A DNA stretch of 64,000 nt from Tricholoma matsutake (taxonomy: Eukaryota; Basidiomycota; Agaricomycetes; Agaricales; Tricholomataceae): contig AP026538.1 of the NCBI GenBank assembly GCA_026075535.2, forward strand, positions 5,456,001-5,520,000. Direction: 5' to 3'. The notes below the pieces were generated by a model, which was not told the origin of the DNA, made no database searches, and saw only the letters and a list, made by a program, of their open reading frames with translations. The position numbers and the translations under genes are program-made. The first letter of the stretch is position 1. Every line of letters starts with the position of its first letter. Below are positions 23,270-34,638 of this stretch, piece by piece.

Positions 23270-23760
23270 CACCACTGCACCCTCCACCACCATGAGCAGC
23301 TGCTTGCGGGGTGGAAATGGGGAGTGACAATGAGGACCATGGAGACGGAGATGAGGAGATGCAAACAACAAGAGCAACACAGTGGCAAGACCCAAAACGA
23401 TGAGAGCAGCAGGGTGGCAAGACAAGGATGGGAGGACAATGGATGACCACAAAAACAATGGGACAGGGAGGACAATGGATGACAAGCATGACCCAGCACC
23501 CAGTGCCACCGCTGCAAGCAACTGCTCGCAGGGTGGAAGGGGGGTGTGAGGACAGAGATGACCACGCAACAATGACAGGACACCAGCACCAGGGAATGCA
23601 ACAGCGGGAGATGGCCAGGATGGCAACAATGACCAGGACCAGCATGGAAATGATGCCCAGGATGGCAACAATGAGGACAGCGACAACAAAGGCCCAGCAC
23701 CCAGGACGATGGGGACAGGACAACAGGCACAACTCACCAGGCTGCCCCTGCATTTTGCAT
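23270..23760 (+). repeat. Low-complexity coding-like body of element B
   Basis: A CA/GA-rich stretch with two cassettes (near 23296 and 23512) in which a short inverted repeat, AGCAnCTGCT-like, is followed by GGGTGGA. In one frame these can encode EQLLAGWKWG and KQLLAGWKGG. Long open frames occur on both strands because of base bias, so no protein is claimed. It ends at CTGCATTTTGCATGGGGTGG, a motif also found in element M (52090). Confidence 0.5.
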
Positions 23761-24100
23761 GGGGTGGTTTTTTTCATTTTTTATCTATGGTAATACCTTC
23801 CCCCTTGCCTGCGTTTTACATGGGTGAGGGGTTTTTCTTTCTTTTTCTTTATAATTGTAGTGCTCCCCTTGTGTCAAACGTGAGGGGAGATTAGTTGTAT
23901 ATGTATATATTTGTAGGACTCCCCCTCACACCTTGTGTGGGGGAGGTTTTTTTTTATGTAGTTAATGGTGTATCCCTCATGTCCAACACAAGGGATGTAG
24001 TTAATAAATCTTATTTGATCTTTAATTGTGAGCTTTGAGAGAAATACCCAAGTTTGAGTTTGAGGGTATAAATACACTTTTATATTGGCAGCTAATAATT

Positions 24101-24185
24101 CTCCTGTGGCTCAACTGGTTAAGCACTTGTTTGGTTTGTCATGTGATTCTTGATCATGAGTTCTAGAGTTCAATCCCTGCTCTGA
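24101..24185 (+). repeat. tRNA-like unit, class beta, in element B (points to right end)
   Basis: TGTGGCTCAACTGGTTAAGC (A-box-like) and AGAGTTCAATCCC (B-box) are 45-55 bases apart, with GTTTGTCATGTGATT between. It is nearly the same as 52321-52405 in element M and as the reverse strand of 45326-45410 in element L. An upstream TATAAATA is shared with M (ATAAATAA). Confidence 0.7.
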
Positions 24186-24383
24186 ACAAGTTTATTTTGT
24201 AGGTACTTTGTGAAATTCATGAAGTCCAAAGTGGTATGACTTTAGGGTACTGAGTCTCACTGGATTCCTGGTGAGTCCCACTGGAGTCCTGGTGAGTCCC
24301 ACTGGATTCCTGGAGGATTCCTGATCTTCCTGGTAGGACTACCAGGATTCCTCCAGGACTGTGTGGGGCAGTGTAAAGTTCAG

Positions 24384-24617
24384 TGAAAATGAAGTAAATA
24401 TGTGTGGGAGTAAGGTCTAACATACCTTGGAACAAAAGACCAGTTGCAACCAGTTTTAACCGGTTTTTCATCGATCCTACTATATTTTTCAAAATGAAAG
24501 ACCAGCAACTGGACTGAAAAAGACCAGTCCATAAATAGACCACTGGTCTGGTCCTAATCAGTCCAGTTCAGTTTTGGTCTTTTTTTTTGGTCCTACAGAC
24601 TGGACCTTTAGACACTA
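24384..24617 (+). mobile_element. hAT-like non-autonomous element A, right end
   Basis: This is the continuation of element A after the B insertion. It ends in TTTAGACACTA, matching CTTTAAACACTA at the right end of the intact copy at 38201. Subterminal words such as GACTGGAC and CAACTGGA repeat, as in the other copies. The expected 8-bp TSD partner lies upstream of the window, so the duplication (ACCTTCCC on this side) cannot be checked. Confidence 0.85.
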
Positions 24618-25216
24618 ACCTTCCCAAACCACCAATAGACGCTTACCCATGATTGGCCCCTCCTTCATGCTTGGCTCACCTCCCTTCCTGCCACCTTATC
24701 CACCCTTGCTCATCCCCACCCATTGCTCCTTGTAACCCGTGCCACCCAACAATCAATGGCAGAAAACACCATCCTTCACTTATCCACCCTTCCAACTCTG
24801 ACCCATACCCATGATGCACCTCCTCACCATCTTGCCTCTGATGGTGCTTTATTCACCACCAATGATAGCCAGCTGCAAGTGGCCTTTGCTACCTTTGCAA
24901 ACTGAAAAGTTTTTCCTCTCTCACTCCACTCTTTCCATCAAAGCACCAATATCCTCCTTGCAGAAGCTTATGACATTCTTTGTCAACTGCTTCTCGCTCA
25001 TGAATCAGCAACTACCTGTAATAATCAACCCCTCATACTTTCCAACCACCTAAACTCCATCAGACTTCTCAATGAACCTTTGAAAACTACTTCCCAAGCT
25101 CTCTTCCTACAACTGGCGCAGTCACTCTATCATTGGATTTTGAATATTCTCAACTCAGAGGCAAGAACAGATGATGAGGGTATAAAATCTACTACAGGAA
25201 AAGATGCTGCAGAAGA

Positions 25217-25470
25217 CACAAGGCCAGCCTCATAATTCCTCCTTTCTGAAATATATTTAGAAATTCTTTGTGAAATATTACATTTGAGACTAAATTTCTA
25301 CAAACAGAAATTCAAAAAATTACTCATTAGAAATATTGATTTTCAACGTATATTTCTACTGGGTAATTTCTTGAATTTCTGTTTGTAGAAATTTAGTCTC
25401 AAATATAATATTTCACAAAGAATTTCTAACTATATTTCAGAAAAGAGAAATTATGAGGGTGGCCCATCAC
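25217..25470. repeat. Foldback MITE Q1
   Basis: Inverted arms CACAAGGCCAGCCTCATAATTCC... and ...AATTATGAGG with long TTTCTGAAATATA tracts. The outermost bases of the right arm have diverged (GTGGCCCATCAC). Family partner at 25527-25665, whose arms are the same sequence. Confidence 0.75.
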
Positions 25471-25526
25471 AAAAGCCTCCAATGTGTCCAATCTGAGCTT
25501 CACATGGGTCATAGGTTGGCACACAA

Positions 25527-25665
25527 TCACAAGGCCAGCCTCATAATTCCTCCTTTCTGAAATATAGTTAGAAATTCTTTGTGAAATATTATATTTGAGA
25601 CTAAATTTCACAAAGAATTTCAAACTATATTTCAGAAAGGAGAAATTATGAGGCTGGCCTTGTGA
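25527..25665. repeat. Foldback MITE Q2
   Basis: 139-bp palindrome, TCACAAGGCCAGCCTCATA... to ...GAGGCTGGCCTTGTGA. It is shorter than Q1 because the central part is missing. Only about 56 bp of LINE-like sequence separates it from Q1. Confidence 0.8.
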
Positions 25666-26127
25666 GAGACTTTGGATTCAACAGCTTCTTTCTCTCCTCT
25701 GCTTTCATATGTTAGGGCTCATACTGACAATGCCTCAACCCCCTCACTGCTGAACTGCCTGGTGGACTATGTTGCATCCCATGACTACTGTCATTCATGC
25801 CCCCCTCCTGCTGCCCCATTACCAACCTTTATGATGGACCACTATACACCCTACACCCACACCCTTGGATTCATTGATGCTTCCATTTTTATTTTCGTTG
25901 AGAATACTTTGGATGAAAAATTGACACCCCCACCACACCCTCTTGTCATTTCCAAGGCCCTATACAATCCTCATCCACTGCCAGAATACCTGTACTTTCA
26001 GGCTTGATCCACATATTCAGCTGTAATCCTATGCCAGAAGTGATCACTGCACAATGGCCACCAGCCATGGTGCCATTTTGGCTGCAGTACCTTTGAATCC
26101 ACCCATCATATCTTCACACACTGTGCC

Positions 26128-26789
26128 TGTTACAATTTTCCTTGTAACTCATGGAACCTGACCGACCCAATGCACCCAACAATCCCCTCCAGACAGGAGG
26201 CACTCCCTGATTCATGCTTGAGGCATGCCCTTGACACCAGACACACCCATGATGCATGCCAACAACATGCATTCGATCCCCCTCCCATGGAAGGCACCCT
26301 TGATGCATGGTGACTCCATGCACCCGAACCCACTCTCATGATTGACATGCTGTGCCACAGCACTCCTTGACATTGGATCGTTGACATTGGATGCCTCATG
26401 CTAGGCATGAGGCTTATTGTTTCTATTCTTACTTGATATGCATCTACCTTTCTGATTGGACGATAGGGACCTCCCTCCTAGTATATGTACTGCGACTTGT
26501 AGTAGGGATGTCCTCAGTTTAGATCTAGGCAATCTACAGTCTCAACTTGTAACTCGCAAACTTACTCGAAACTACTAAGGAAGCCCCTTAGTACATGAAC
26601 TTACTCAAAACCACTAAGGAGCCCCCTTAGTGCATGAACCCAAATGACTCTATGCAGAAGGCCTGCTATAGTGCACTATCCATCTTATGTTGGATGCTCC
26701 AAGTAAGACTAGTGCTGAATGACTCATTGAGGAAGCACCTCATTGAACAACATCAACTAGATTGAGTGGTTGAGGCTTCGCCCTTAACA
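26128..26789 (+). repeat. Solo LTR (Ty3 family of 32104-35134)
   Basis: 662 bp, TGTTACAATTTTCC to CGCCCTTAACA, closely similar to the LTR at 32104-32869 but with an internal deletion. Flanks are GTGCC (26123-26127) and ATGCC (26790-26794), a TSD with one change. It sits in the LINE Cys-His region between codons for Ala and His, so LTR-LTR recombination after insertion explains it. Confidence 0.88.
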
Positions 26790-27491
26790 ATGCCCATTTT
26801 GAAGAGCTGCATCATAACTCTACCCAAAACCTCCACCAATATGTAACCATCACATTGGAGTCCTTCAGGAGCAGTCTTGACCAGCACCCACACTTCTGCA
26901 CACTCCTCGACTCCCTCTTTACTGATAATAAAGTCTGGCCATCAACTCCATCAGTCTATTATATGGGTCTAGTGCCTTGTGTGGCCAGCATTCTCAATGA
27001 TGCCTCCCTCAAACACCTCACACCACTGCAGCATCAATGACTCCTCCATCGTCTAGCCAATGACTGCCATGCAATATCAATTCACCTTGCAGGTCACATT
27101 TTGGGAATTGTGCATCGCTCATTTTCACCTTACCATACTGACCCTAGTAGCACCAAACAAAAAATTGTTCACCTACCACCTAACCTCTCTCACATCACTT
27201 CCACACCCACCTCTCATCTCTCCATTGTGCATTCTACTACCTAATCTACTACCTAACTTACTTTACTCTACTCTTTACTTTACTTTACTTACCTGGAGTT
27301 GGCAAGGTACAGCTTCCACCTTGAGTTACTTATGTAATGTAGTCGACCTGAATCATCATATCATATCATATCTTGGGGCCATTAATGGATTTTGGTTGTG
27401 CCTGGGTTCTATGGTGGTATTGAAGTTGTGGGCCCAACTTGGGCTGTTGCTGAGTGGAGGTGAGGATGTGGATTTGTTATCCACATTGTTC

Positions 27492-28025
27492 ACACAAGAG
27501 GCAGAGCAATATATTACCCTGGAGAAAATGTTGGGAATAATGGGAGAAAAAGACATTTTCTCACTGGGGAAAAATAAAAGGAACCATCAGTAAAAATATG
27601 TTATTTTCCCACATTTTGTCCTTTTGGTTGCTGCAGAAAAACAACTAATCTGTTTCCAGGAGAAAAACTTGTGAACATGAGGGGGAAAAAGGTCATTTCC
27701 CCACATATTCCCAGTTTCTTCTCTGTGGAAAAATAACTAATCTGTTTCTAGGTGAAAAAATTGTGGAAGTCAGGAGAAAAAATGTTATTTTCACCAGATA
27801 TAGAGAAAATGTGGAAAAAAAGATATATTTCCCCTCCATTGTCACCTGATTTTCTCCCGGGAATGGATGAGTTATTTGTGCTGAGCAAGAGCAAAGAGAA
27901 AAGTGTGGGAAAAACAACATTTTTTTACTGATGGTTCCTTTTATTTTTCCCCAGGGAAAAAGTGTCTTTTTTCCCTATTATTCCCAACATATTCTCCAGG
28001 GTAATGTATTGCTCTGCCTCTTGTG
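27492..28025. repeat. MITE R with about 110-bp inverted ends
   Basis: ACACAAGAGGCAGAGCAATA...CCCTGGAGAA at the left is mirrored by TTCTCCAGGG...GCTCTGCCTCTTGTGT at the right, and the GGGGAAAAATAAAAGGAACC block pairs as well. The interior has further GGAGAAAAA/TTTTTCTCC repeats. No TSD was recognised and no protein is encoded. Confidence 0.75.
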
Positions 28026-30290
28026 TCATCAATTATTGGATGATCAGCAGCTGCCATCTGCAGTACAGGCTCACATCTGGAAAAACTGGATTCCATAATT
28101 ATATTATAAAAAGGGTATAATTATATGTCACTATAGCAGGTGCCACAGAACATGTACTATAATCAGTCCATAATCACACAATAATAGTTGAGTAAAAAGC
28201 CACTATATTTGGAATGGCATGCATTGGGGTGCTACTAGTACCTAATACAACTACATAGATCATGAGTCTAGGCCCCTACAGTGCCATATTCTCCATATCC
28301 ACATTGGGCAGATCTGAATTATCACTCAGGGCAGTTTGAGCTGGGCATGGAATATTTCTGAGAAGCATCATCAAATAGAGCTAGAACTGGAAGAGACAAC
28401 TCACTGAGCTAATTTGTACACATTTACCATCATCCTGTGGTATTTAGCTGGGTTCTTTGACAAGACCTGGAGGAAGCAGTAATTCTTGTCATATTGCATT
28501 CACAGTTCATCCGGTTTAAAATTCTTCTCCACATAATATCCAGTGGACCAGTCAAGGAGCGCATTGTATATCTAAAGACAAATTTCTCATGAATACCCTC
28601 CTTTAAATTCCTGTGCAAGTGGCTGAGACAATTGAAACACTGTAAACCGGTGACATCAGGAGAGCACAAGGGCTGAGTCAATGGGTGGAGCATGTACATA
28701 ATTGGTGAGGCATCAAAGGTAGTATCAATCATTTTTGATTCATTCCTTGATCTTGTCCAGGCCCATATCCTCGCATGGTTTGAGAATGGCTTTGAAACAC
28801 TGATTTTTTGAGTCAGCTGGCATGCCATCCAGGAATAGGTTTAGCCCAATGAGATTGTCGATGCCATGGTCTAACAAAGTTTGGATGTCTTCAGACTGCT
28901 TCAACTTCAAGATGAGACCATTCTTCATTGGAAAAACAAGCCACCTTTCCTCTGCATAACCTTTGTTCAAGTTCTTTGGCTTTGAGTTATGTGAGCGAGT
29001 GGAGTTATCAACACTGCACAGGACTTATGGTGAACCTCTCAGCCTTGATATTGGTGAGCTGGATGTCTCATCCGATGTCAATCTTCTAATGGAATACCAG
29101 GATGACCAGCAGATTTGAAGACATAAGTCCTGAAATACTCACCTCATCTTCATGGTACTTCACTCTAACTTGAGTATTTGCTGAGTTAGTTGATGATGTC
29201 TGTGCCCGAGTCCATGTCATGAACAACTTATGATTAATTCTCAACAGATACCTTAGCTTTCTTTCCTTTGGCATGTAGAGGAACAAAAGTGATCTAATGT
29301 TCCTCCTCCAAATCATTCAGCATGACCATAGGTGCTACCATCAAAATATGTGACTGTGAGTGATAGGTGTGACAATGTCAGGCTTACATGCTTTGTTGAT
29401 TATCTTTTGCCCCTTTGCTTTCTTACCTCCCTTGCTTGATGCCAACTGCATAGTAGGTTTCCCTTTTGAAACATTTTTCTTCGTGTAGATGGCAACAACT
29501 CGCTGCCAGGTCTGGTAAGTACCTGATTCAATTCTTGACCTCATGATGAAACCTTACCTCATTTTGCAGATCATTGTTGTCCATATTATCATCATTCTCC
29601 TCATTGTCATCCATCTCATCACCATTCATTTCATCATTGCCCTCCTCTTCAACATCTTCATCTTTAAATTCACCACTTTTTTCACTGTCTTCAGATTCAA
29701 TTTGGATGCTATCTTCATCCTCAGTGAGTATGCTTGCTCAAGTCTGAGACTTGGTTGCAGCACAGGTTGGTCTTCGGGCTGGTGTGTTTGAATGGACATC
29801 TTCTGGGGGACAGGTATGTATTTAGTGCTATTTTGGTGCTTCAAAGGCTCACTCACCTTTCTTGTCTTCAGTCTCACCAATCACATTGATTGATGGATCT
29901 ATCTCTGCAGAAACCTTTTGCTAGGGTATTTGTTTCTGCTCTGCTTCATACCACACTGTTCCATAATCAGAAGAGAGATATGAACCACTTCAAAGCTCTC
30001 ATCATGACCACCTACCCTTCTTGTTAATGCATTTGATTTTCACAGTGCGTTCCTCTCAACATGACATGTAAGTACTATTTATTATTCAATATGCAAACTG
30101 AGCTGACTAACTTGTTTGATCAGAGTCAGGACTCTGTTCACAGAGACACTTGCTCAGACCCTGATGGTCCTGCATCAGAAGCTTCTCAAGCCCAGCACCG
30201 CATTTGGCATTACTATGCACTGTTTCACTCTGAGCTTTTGACCCATGGGGCTTTGCAGGCATGGGTAGCAATGCTGGTAGGGATAGTCAC
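28026..30290 (-). other. Unrecognised gene-like region, minus strand, acidic tract
   Basis: Several minus-strand open pieces (28430-28828, 28740-28970, 29086-29316, 29341-29544) and an acidic run near 29590-29730 (EEEGNDEMNGDEMDDNEEND) suggest a broken multi-exon gene. Between them are GT/AG-like signals such as GTACTTACC near 29518. No family was recognised and the frames do not join cleanly, so no product is proposed. Confidence 0.3.
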
Positions 30291-30740
30291 AATGGGATTC
30301 AGTTATTGTTGAGAGGAGTAGGGATACTTCACAAGGCGGGAATGGGATTGTTGATATGGTTCAAGCTCAACAGTCAGGTGAGCGTGACTCGTCTGAGCTA
30401 TTTATTTATGCAGCTGGATATGACAATTTGATATTCTAGCACCCTTTGCCCACCAATGTCCAAATCATTCCACTGCTCAGGCTGCAATGGCATGTTCAGA
30501 ACTGAGGGCAGCAATGGTGATGAGATTGGATCATAGTTGAGAGGAGTGGGGATATGTTGCAAGGTGGGGATGTGGAACTGTTTGGGTGCATCTGAGCTAT
30601 TTCAAATTATTTATGCAGCCAGATCGGATAATTTGATATTCTCACAGCAAATTCTCACACTCTTTCTCCATGAAATATTCTAGCACTCTTTTCTCCACAA
30701 TGTCTGAATCATTCTGCTGCCCCGGCTGCTGTGGCATGTT
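30290..30740 (+). repeat. Tandem duplication of the Plavaka 5' region
   Basis: Two direct copies of about 240 bp (from about 30310 and 30535) share GAGGAGTAGGGATAC/GAGGAGTGGGGATAT, GAGCTATTT, TTTATGCAGC, AATTTGATATTCT and an ATG followed by codons for a CxGCxGMFRTE motif. The first copy starts MSKSFHCSGCNGMFRTE and soon fails. The second continues into the transposase. Confidence 0.6.
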
Positions 30741-32103
30741 CAGAACTGAAGCTGGGCTCCAGTCTCACCTGTGCCAGACCACAAGGACACAATGTCAAGG
30801 CCTCTACATTTCAAGTGCTAGAGAACCCTCTGAACCCAATCTTGAGCTTGGCCTCACGGAGCAGTTTGGCTTCAACTTGGAAATGTCTTCAGATGCAAAC
30901 ATACCAATAGAACCTCAAGGCAACTATTTTGGAGAATGTTGACAACAAATGGGGTCTGCAGACACTTGCTTCCTCCCATATCTATGTGGGTCATGAATCT
31001 CCTGCTGCAGATCCAAGTCTCAATGATGCTGGGTGTAGTGGATATATCTCAGGCTCTGACTCAGATGTAGACACACTAGGCTCAGAGCGTGATGAGCTTG
31101 ACAATGCCACAGCTGCCCTCAAGTGTGAACGAGGCTGGGAGCCAGAACTTAGAAATAACAGCTGGTCATCATGGCTGTTGTCACTGGCAATCCCTGACTA
31201 TCACTGGGGCCCAACTTTGCTGCTTCCTTCCCCAGCCTCTCTTGTAGGATCCCCTCCCCTTGTTTTTACCCCATCTCCCTCTCGTTCCACCCCCAGCTCT
31301 CGGTCTTCTTCACCAGCTATGGTGCTCTCAGACAAGAATGATGATGAGCCTATCACATTATGCTCAAATCCATACTACCGCCTTACTCATACAGAACCCT
31401 ATATCACATGTTACTCAAATCCATTAGCTGGCACCCCCATGCAATCCAATGACTCTGAAACACATCAACAATCAACAAATGACATCTACCAGGCAAAGCT
31501 AGGGGAAAGCCCAAACCCATATACTCCATTCTCATTGGAGATCAACTGGGGAGTTGCTCACAGGGCAAAACTTTGAGGGCCAAGTTCAACAGCCTTTTCA
31601 GAATTGCTCAAAATACCTACATTGATCTTGTGAGATTCTCAAATGGCTGTGCTGAGAAGAAAGTTTGATCAGATTGTCGAGAAACTTGGCCTCTCTTACT
31701 CCAATACTCAAGAGCTCAACAACATCATTGATAAGAAGTTGCCTGGTCATCCACCATTCAAATGCCAAGAAGTAGTTGTTGATGGTCAGGCATTTGATGT
31801 TTATTTCTGAGATGTCGTGGCATGTGTCCATGGTCTTTTTGGGGACCCTGAATTGTCGCAACACTTGAAGACTGCACCTGAGTGCCATTATCTAGATCCA
31901 GATAAGACAATATGAAGGTATGATGAAATGCATACGGGGAATTGGTGGTGGTCAACTCAGGTTTATATCATAATAACTCTTGCCAATTGTTTCTCTGAAT
32001 TGTTAAGTTAGACTTTGCTCAATAAAGAATTGCCTGGAGGAACAATTGTCCCACTTCTGATATCCACTGACAAGACTCAAGTGACAATTTTCTGTAACAA
32101 AAG
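30670..32103 (+). pseudogene. Plavaka-type transposase, 5' half, cut by Ty3 LTR
   Basis: A zinc-finger-like start CCPGCCGMFRTEAGLQSHL (about 30715) leads into an acidic and Ser/Pro-rich region. Then come YTPFSLEINWGVAHRAKL (ends 31576), a stop, QIVEKLGLSYSNTQELNNII (about 31670), VDGQAFDVYF, YDEMHTGNWWWSTQ (about 31925) and LLISTDKTQVT (about 32080). These match the N-terminal half of basidiomycete Plavaka transposases. The catalytic half is absent because the LTR at 32104 follows directly. Plavaka belongs to the CACTA-like group; no ends were identified. Confidence 0.75.
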
Positions 32104-32869
32104 TGTTACAATTTTCCTTGTAACTCATGGAACCCGACTGACCCAACTGACCCAACGATCCCCTCCAGACAGGAGGCACTCCATGATTCATGCCTAGAGC
32201 ATGACCTTGACACCAGACACACGCATGACGCATGCCGACTGCATGCATTCGATCCCCTTCCCAAGGGAGGCACCCTTGACGCATGGTGACTCCATGCACC
32301 TGAACCTACTCCCACACATGCTGTGATACGACAGCCTCTTAACAAGAGGTCCATGATGTCGGACTCTCACAATCAACATGCTGTGCCGCAGCATGTCCTT
32401 GACATCAGATCCTTGACATCAGATCCATGACATCGGACGCCTCTTGCTAGGCATGAGGCTTACTTCTTATTGTTCCCTGACATGCTGCGCTGCAGCACTC
32501 CTTGACATCGGACGCCTCATGCAAGGCATGAGGCTTATTCTTTCTATTGTTACTTGATACACATCTACCATTCCAATTGGACGATAGGGACCTCCCTTCT
32601 AGTATAAGTTGCGACTTGTAGTAGGGATGTCCTTAGTTTAGATCTAGGCAATTAACAGCCTTAACTTGCAACTCACAAACTTACTCAAAACCACTAAGGA
32701 AGCCCCTTAGTGCATGAACCTGAATGACTCTATGCAGAAGCCCTGCTAGAGTGCACTACCTATCTTACATCGGACGCTCCGAGTAAGACTAGTGCCGAAC
32801 GACTCGTCGAGGAAGCACCTCATCGAACGACATCGACTAGATCGAGTGGTTGAGGCTTCGCCCTTAACA
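32104..32869 (+). repeat. 5' LTR of truncated Ty3 element
   Basis: 766 bp, TG...CA ends. It differs from the 662-bp solo copy mainly by an extra internal segment (about 32325-32440) and by CG versus TG/CA changes, the solo copy being more decayed. Confidence 0.85.
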
Positions 32870-33189
32870 TAAGATCTAAACTATCTGCTAGCCCACCTAC
32901 CTAGGTGTAGGCAATACATCTCGATACACACCACAGCAACCCGGGTCTAGACAAACCCCAGACCGACCACCAAGAGAAGCAGAACCACAGCCAGGTTCAT
33001 CTTGGTACCAATACAACAGAAGACTAGTCTGTTACTCGACCCCAGCACAGCGTTGGTTCTACAGATCAACCGACAGACAACGAGGAGATTTCCTCACCAA
33101 CGAAGACTTTGAACAACTGCACACACCCCCATCCGGAACATCCACCTGCTTCTTAACAGACAAAACCGACAACCTCTATAACGAGATGT

Positions 33190-34072
33190 CTGAACCCGCA
33201 ACCACACCAATGACGTCCGTGAAGGACATTCAAATCCAATCACCAACAGACTTCTCAGGAGAGTGGACCAAGACTGCCAAGTTCCTGTAGGAGATAGACC
33301 TATACCTGCGAATCAATGACCAGGTCTATGACACAAATGACAAGAAGATTATCTTCACGCTGTCCTTCATGAATAGAGGGACAGCAGCTGCCTGGGCACA
33401 GGCATTCGTCAACCAACACCAGTCCAAGGGACTCGGTGAATACGCAGACTTCCGACAGAGGCCTTCTCACCGATCAATGATGCCGGAATGGCAAAGACAG
33501 AGTTCAAGAATCTCAAGCAAGGTTCAGGGAACCTTGAAGAATATGTAGCAAACTTCTGCATCCTGAAAGACAGGACAGGAATCACAGAAGATGCAGCCAT
33601 GATTGAGTACTTCATGGATGGACTGCACCCTGAATTACTGAAGAGGGTACACATGATGGAAATGGTACCCAACAGTCTCGAGGGCTGGATAAAGGCAGCC
33701 TTGAAATATGAAGGCCAATGGAAATGGGCCATGGCAATCCTGGGGAAGACCAGGCAGAACCAGAAGATGAAGGAAACAATGAAGAAAGGACAGCCCTCTC
33801 TTGACATCAACTGACTGATGAACCAAGAATGTATGGAACACCTACAAAAGGGATTGTGTTTCATCTGCCACCAACCCGGACACCGATCGTCCGACCACAA
33901 GGATGGAAAAGACCCCACCCAGATGGGGTCAGTGCCTCCTCCTTACCGAAACCGCTTCACCCAGAAAAAGACTGGGGTGGACACCTACCAGAAGATCTGC
34001 ATGATGCTGGATGAACTAGATGAAGAAGAAAAGGAACGAGCCCTCAACCTCATGGAGGAATCGGGATTTTAG
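33190..34072 (+). pseudogene. Ty3 Gag with CCHC knuckle
   Basis: Reading starts near MSEPATTPMTSVKD (33187). A TAG lies at about 33287 within KFL-stop-EIDLYL, the one non-TGA stop noticed in these retroelements. The frame continues LGEYADFRQR, then LKQGSGNLEEYVANF (33515), MIEYFMDGLHPELLKR, a TGA near 33812 before LMNQECM, and the knuckle CFICHQPGHRSSDH (33860-33900). A small frame change lies near 33480. Confidence 0.75.
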
Positions 34073-34137
34073 AGCAGCGGCCTGATACGACGCCAGTCAC
34101 TGCTGAAATTTCCATAGGGTCTGTACTCATAGCTACC

Positions 34138-34638
34138 ATGAATAGACAATCTATGTGCCTGTCTATTCGGATAGCTGAGTCAGACAACAGAAAAGACATT
34201 GCAACGAATGTGCTCCTCGACTCTGGAGCAGGAGGAGTCTTTATTGACTCAAAATTTGTCGAACAAGAAGGGATCAAGACATATCCCTTGGGCTACACCA
34301 TCCGGGCCACAAACGTAGATGGAACTCTGAACAGGCAGGGAATGATCACGAGATATGTGAGGGGAAGGCTTCACATCAATGGATGGAGCTACCCAATGAA
34401 ATACCTAGTCGCCAGACTAGGCAAGGAATCGGTGATCCTGGGCCTGTCGTGGCTATGGGAGGTGAACCAGATTATTGATTGGAAGAAAGGAACTCTTGAG
34501 TTCCAAGACAAAGAGCAATGGGCTCAAATCCAACGGATCTTGGAGAAGACAAGAAGAGCCGAACGAGCCCTCCCAAACACCCTAAAGCTCCCCAGGGTTG
34601 ACACTGAAAGGGAAGCACCCAACAACAAACTGGCATGA
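34138..34638 (+). CDS. Ty3 aspartic protease domain
   Basis: Open frame with the active-site motif NVLLDSGAGGVFID (about 34205-34245), then MKYLVARLGKESVILGLSWL (34400-34460), the typical flap-to-I/V-LG-x-x-W ending, and IIDWKKGTLEF. It ends at a TGA (34636-34638) before IRRIVAKTRQR. The relevant residues are intact. Confidence 0.8.
   Translation: MNRQSMCLSIRIAESDNRKDIATNVLLDSGAGGVFIDSKFVEQEGIKTYPLGYTIRATNVDGTLNRQGMITRYVRGRLHINGWSYPMKYLVARLGKESVILGLSWLWEVNQIIDWKKGTLEFQDKEQWAQIQRILEKTRRAERALPNTLKLPRVDTEREAPNNKLA

Larger units (their letters stand above)
64..24383. mobile_element. Element B, CTTTACAC-end non-autonomous transposon (expanded by nested insertions)
   Basis: Left end GAGGTCTTTACACTGCCCC and right end GGGGCAGTGTAAAGTTCAG form an inverted pair. 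Flanking octamers are CAAAAATG (56-63) and TGAAAATG (24384-24391), while the empty-site sequence in the intact sibling of A reads CGAAAATG. Both copies can thus be derived from one TSD by decay of the same CG. Subterminal arrays of AGGAATCCT and CAGGACT words sit inside each end. Without element C the body is about 1.9 kb. It carries two outward tRNA-like units, a splice-donor hairpin and E-x-LL-x-GW cassettes. No transposase is recognised, so it should be non-autonomous. The 8-bp TSD fits hAT or KDZ mobilisation (inference). Confidence 0.8.
24626..27375 (+). pseudogene. LINE 3' remnant: RNase H and C-terminal Cys-His region
   Basis: Plus-strand fragments read HHLASDGALF, then NHLNSIRLLNEPL, then SYVRAHTDNASTPSLLN (about 25705), a typical LINE RNase H order. 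They continue with WCHFGCSTFESTHHIFTHCA (26070-26127), cut by a solo LTR, and resume as HFEELHHNSTQNLHQ (26795), VYYMGLVP and RLANDCHAISIHLAGHILG (about 27060-27110). The 3' end carries an ATCATATCATATC microsatellite tail near 27355. Two foldback MITEs (25217-25470, 25527-25665) sit inside RNase H. The RT and upstream parts are missing. It resembles fungal Tad-like LINE C-termini. Confidence 0.7.

Noticed and set aside
23112..23793. Long frames on both strands of the B interior as proteins
   Set aside because: CA/GA-rich composition opens several frames at once; no domain recognised and frames are not shared with the M or E homologues.
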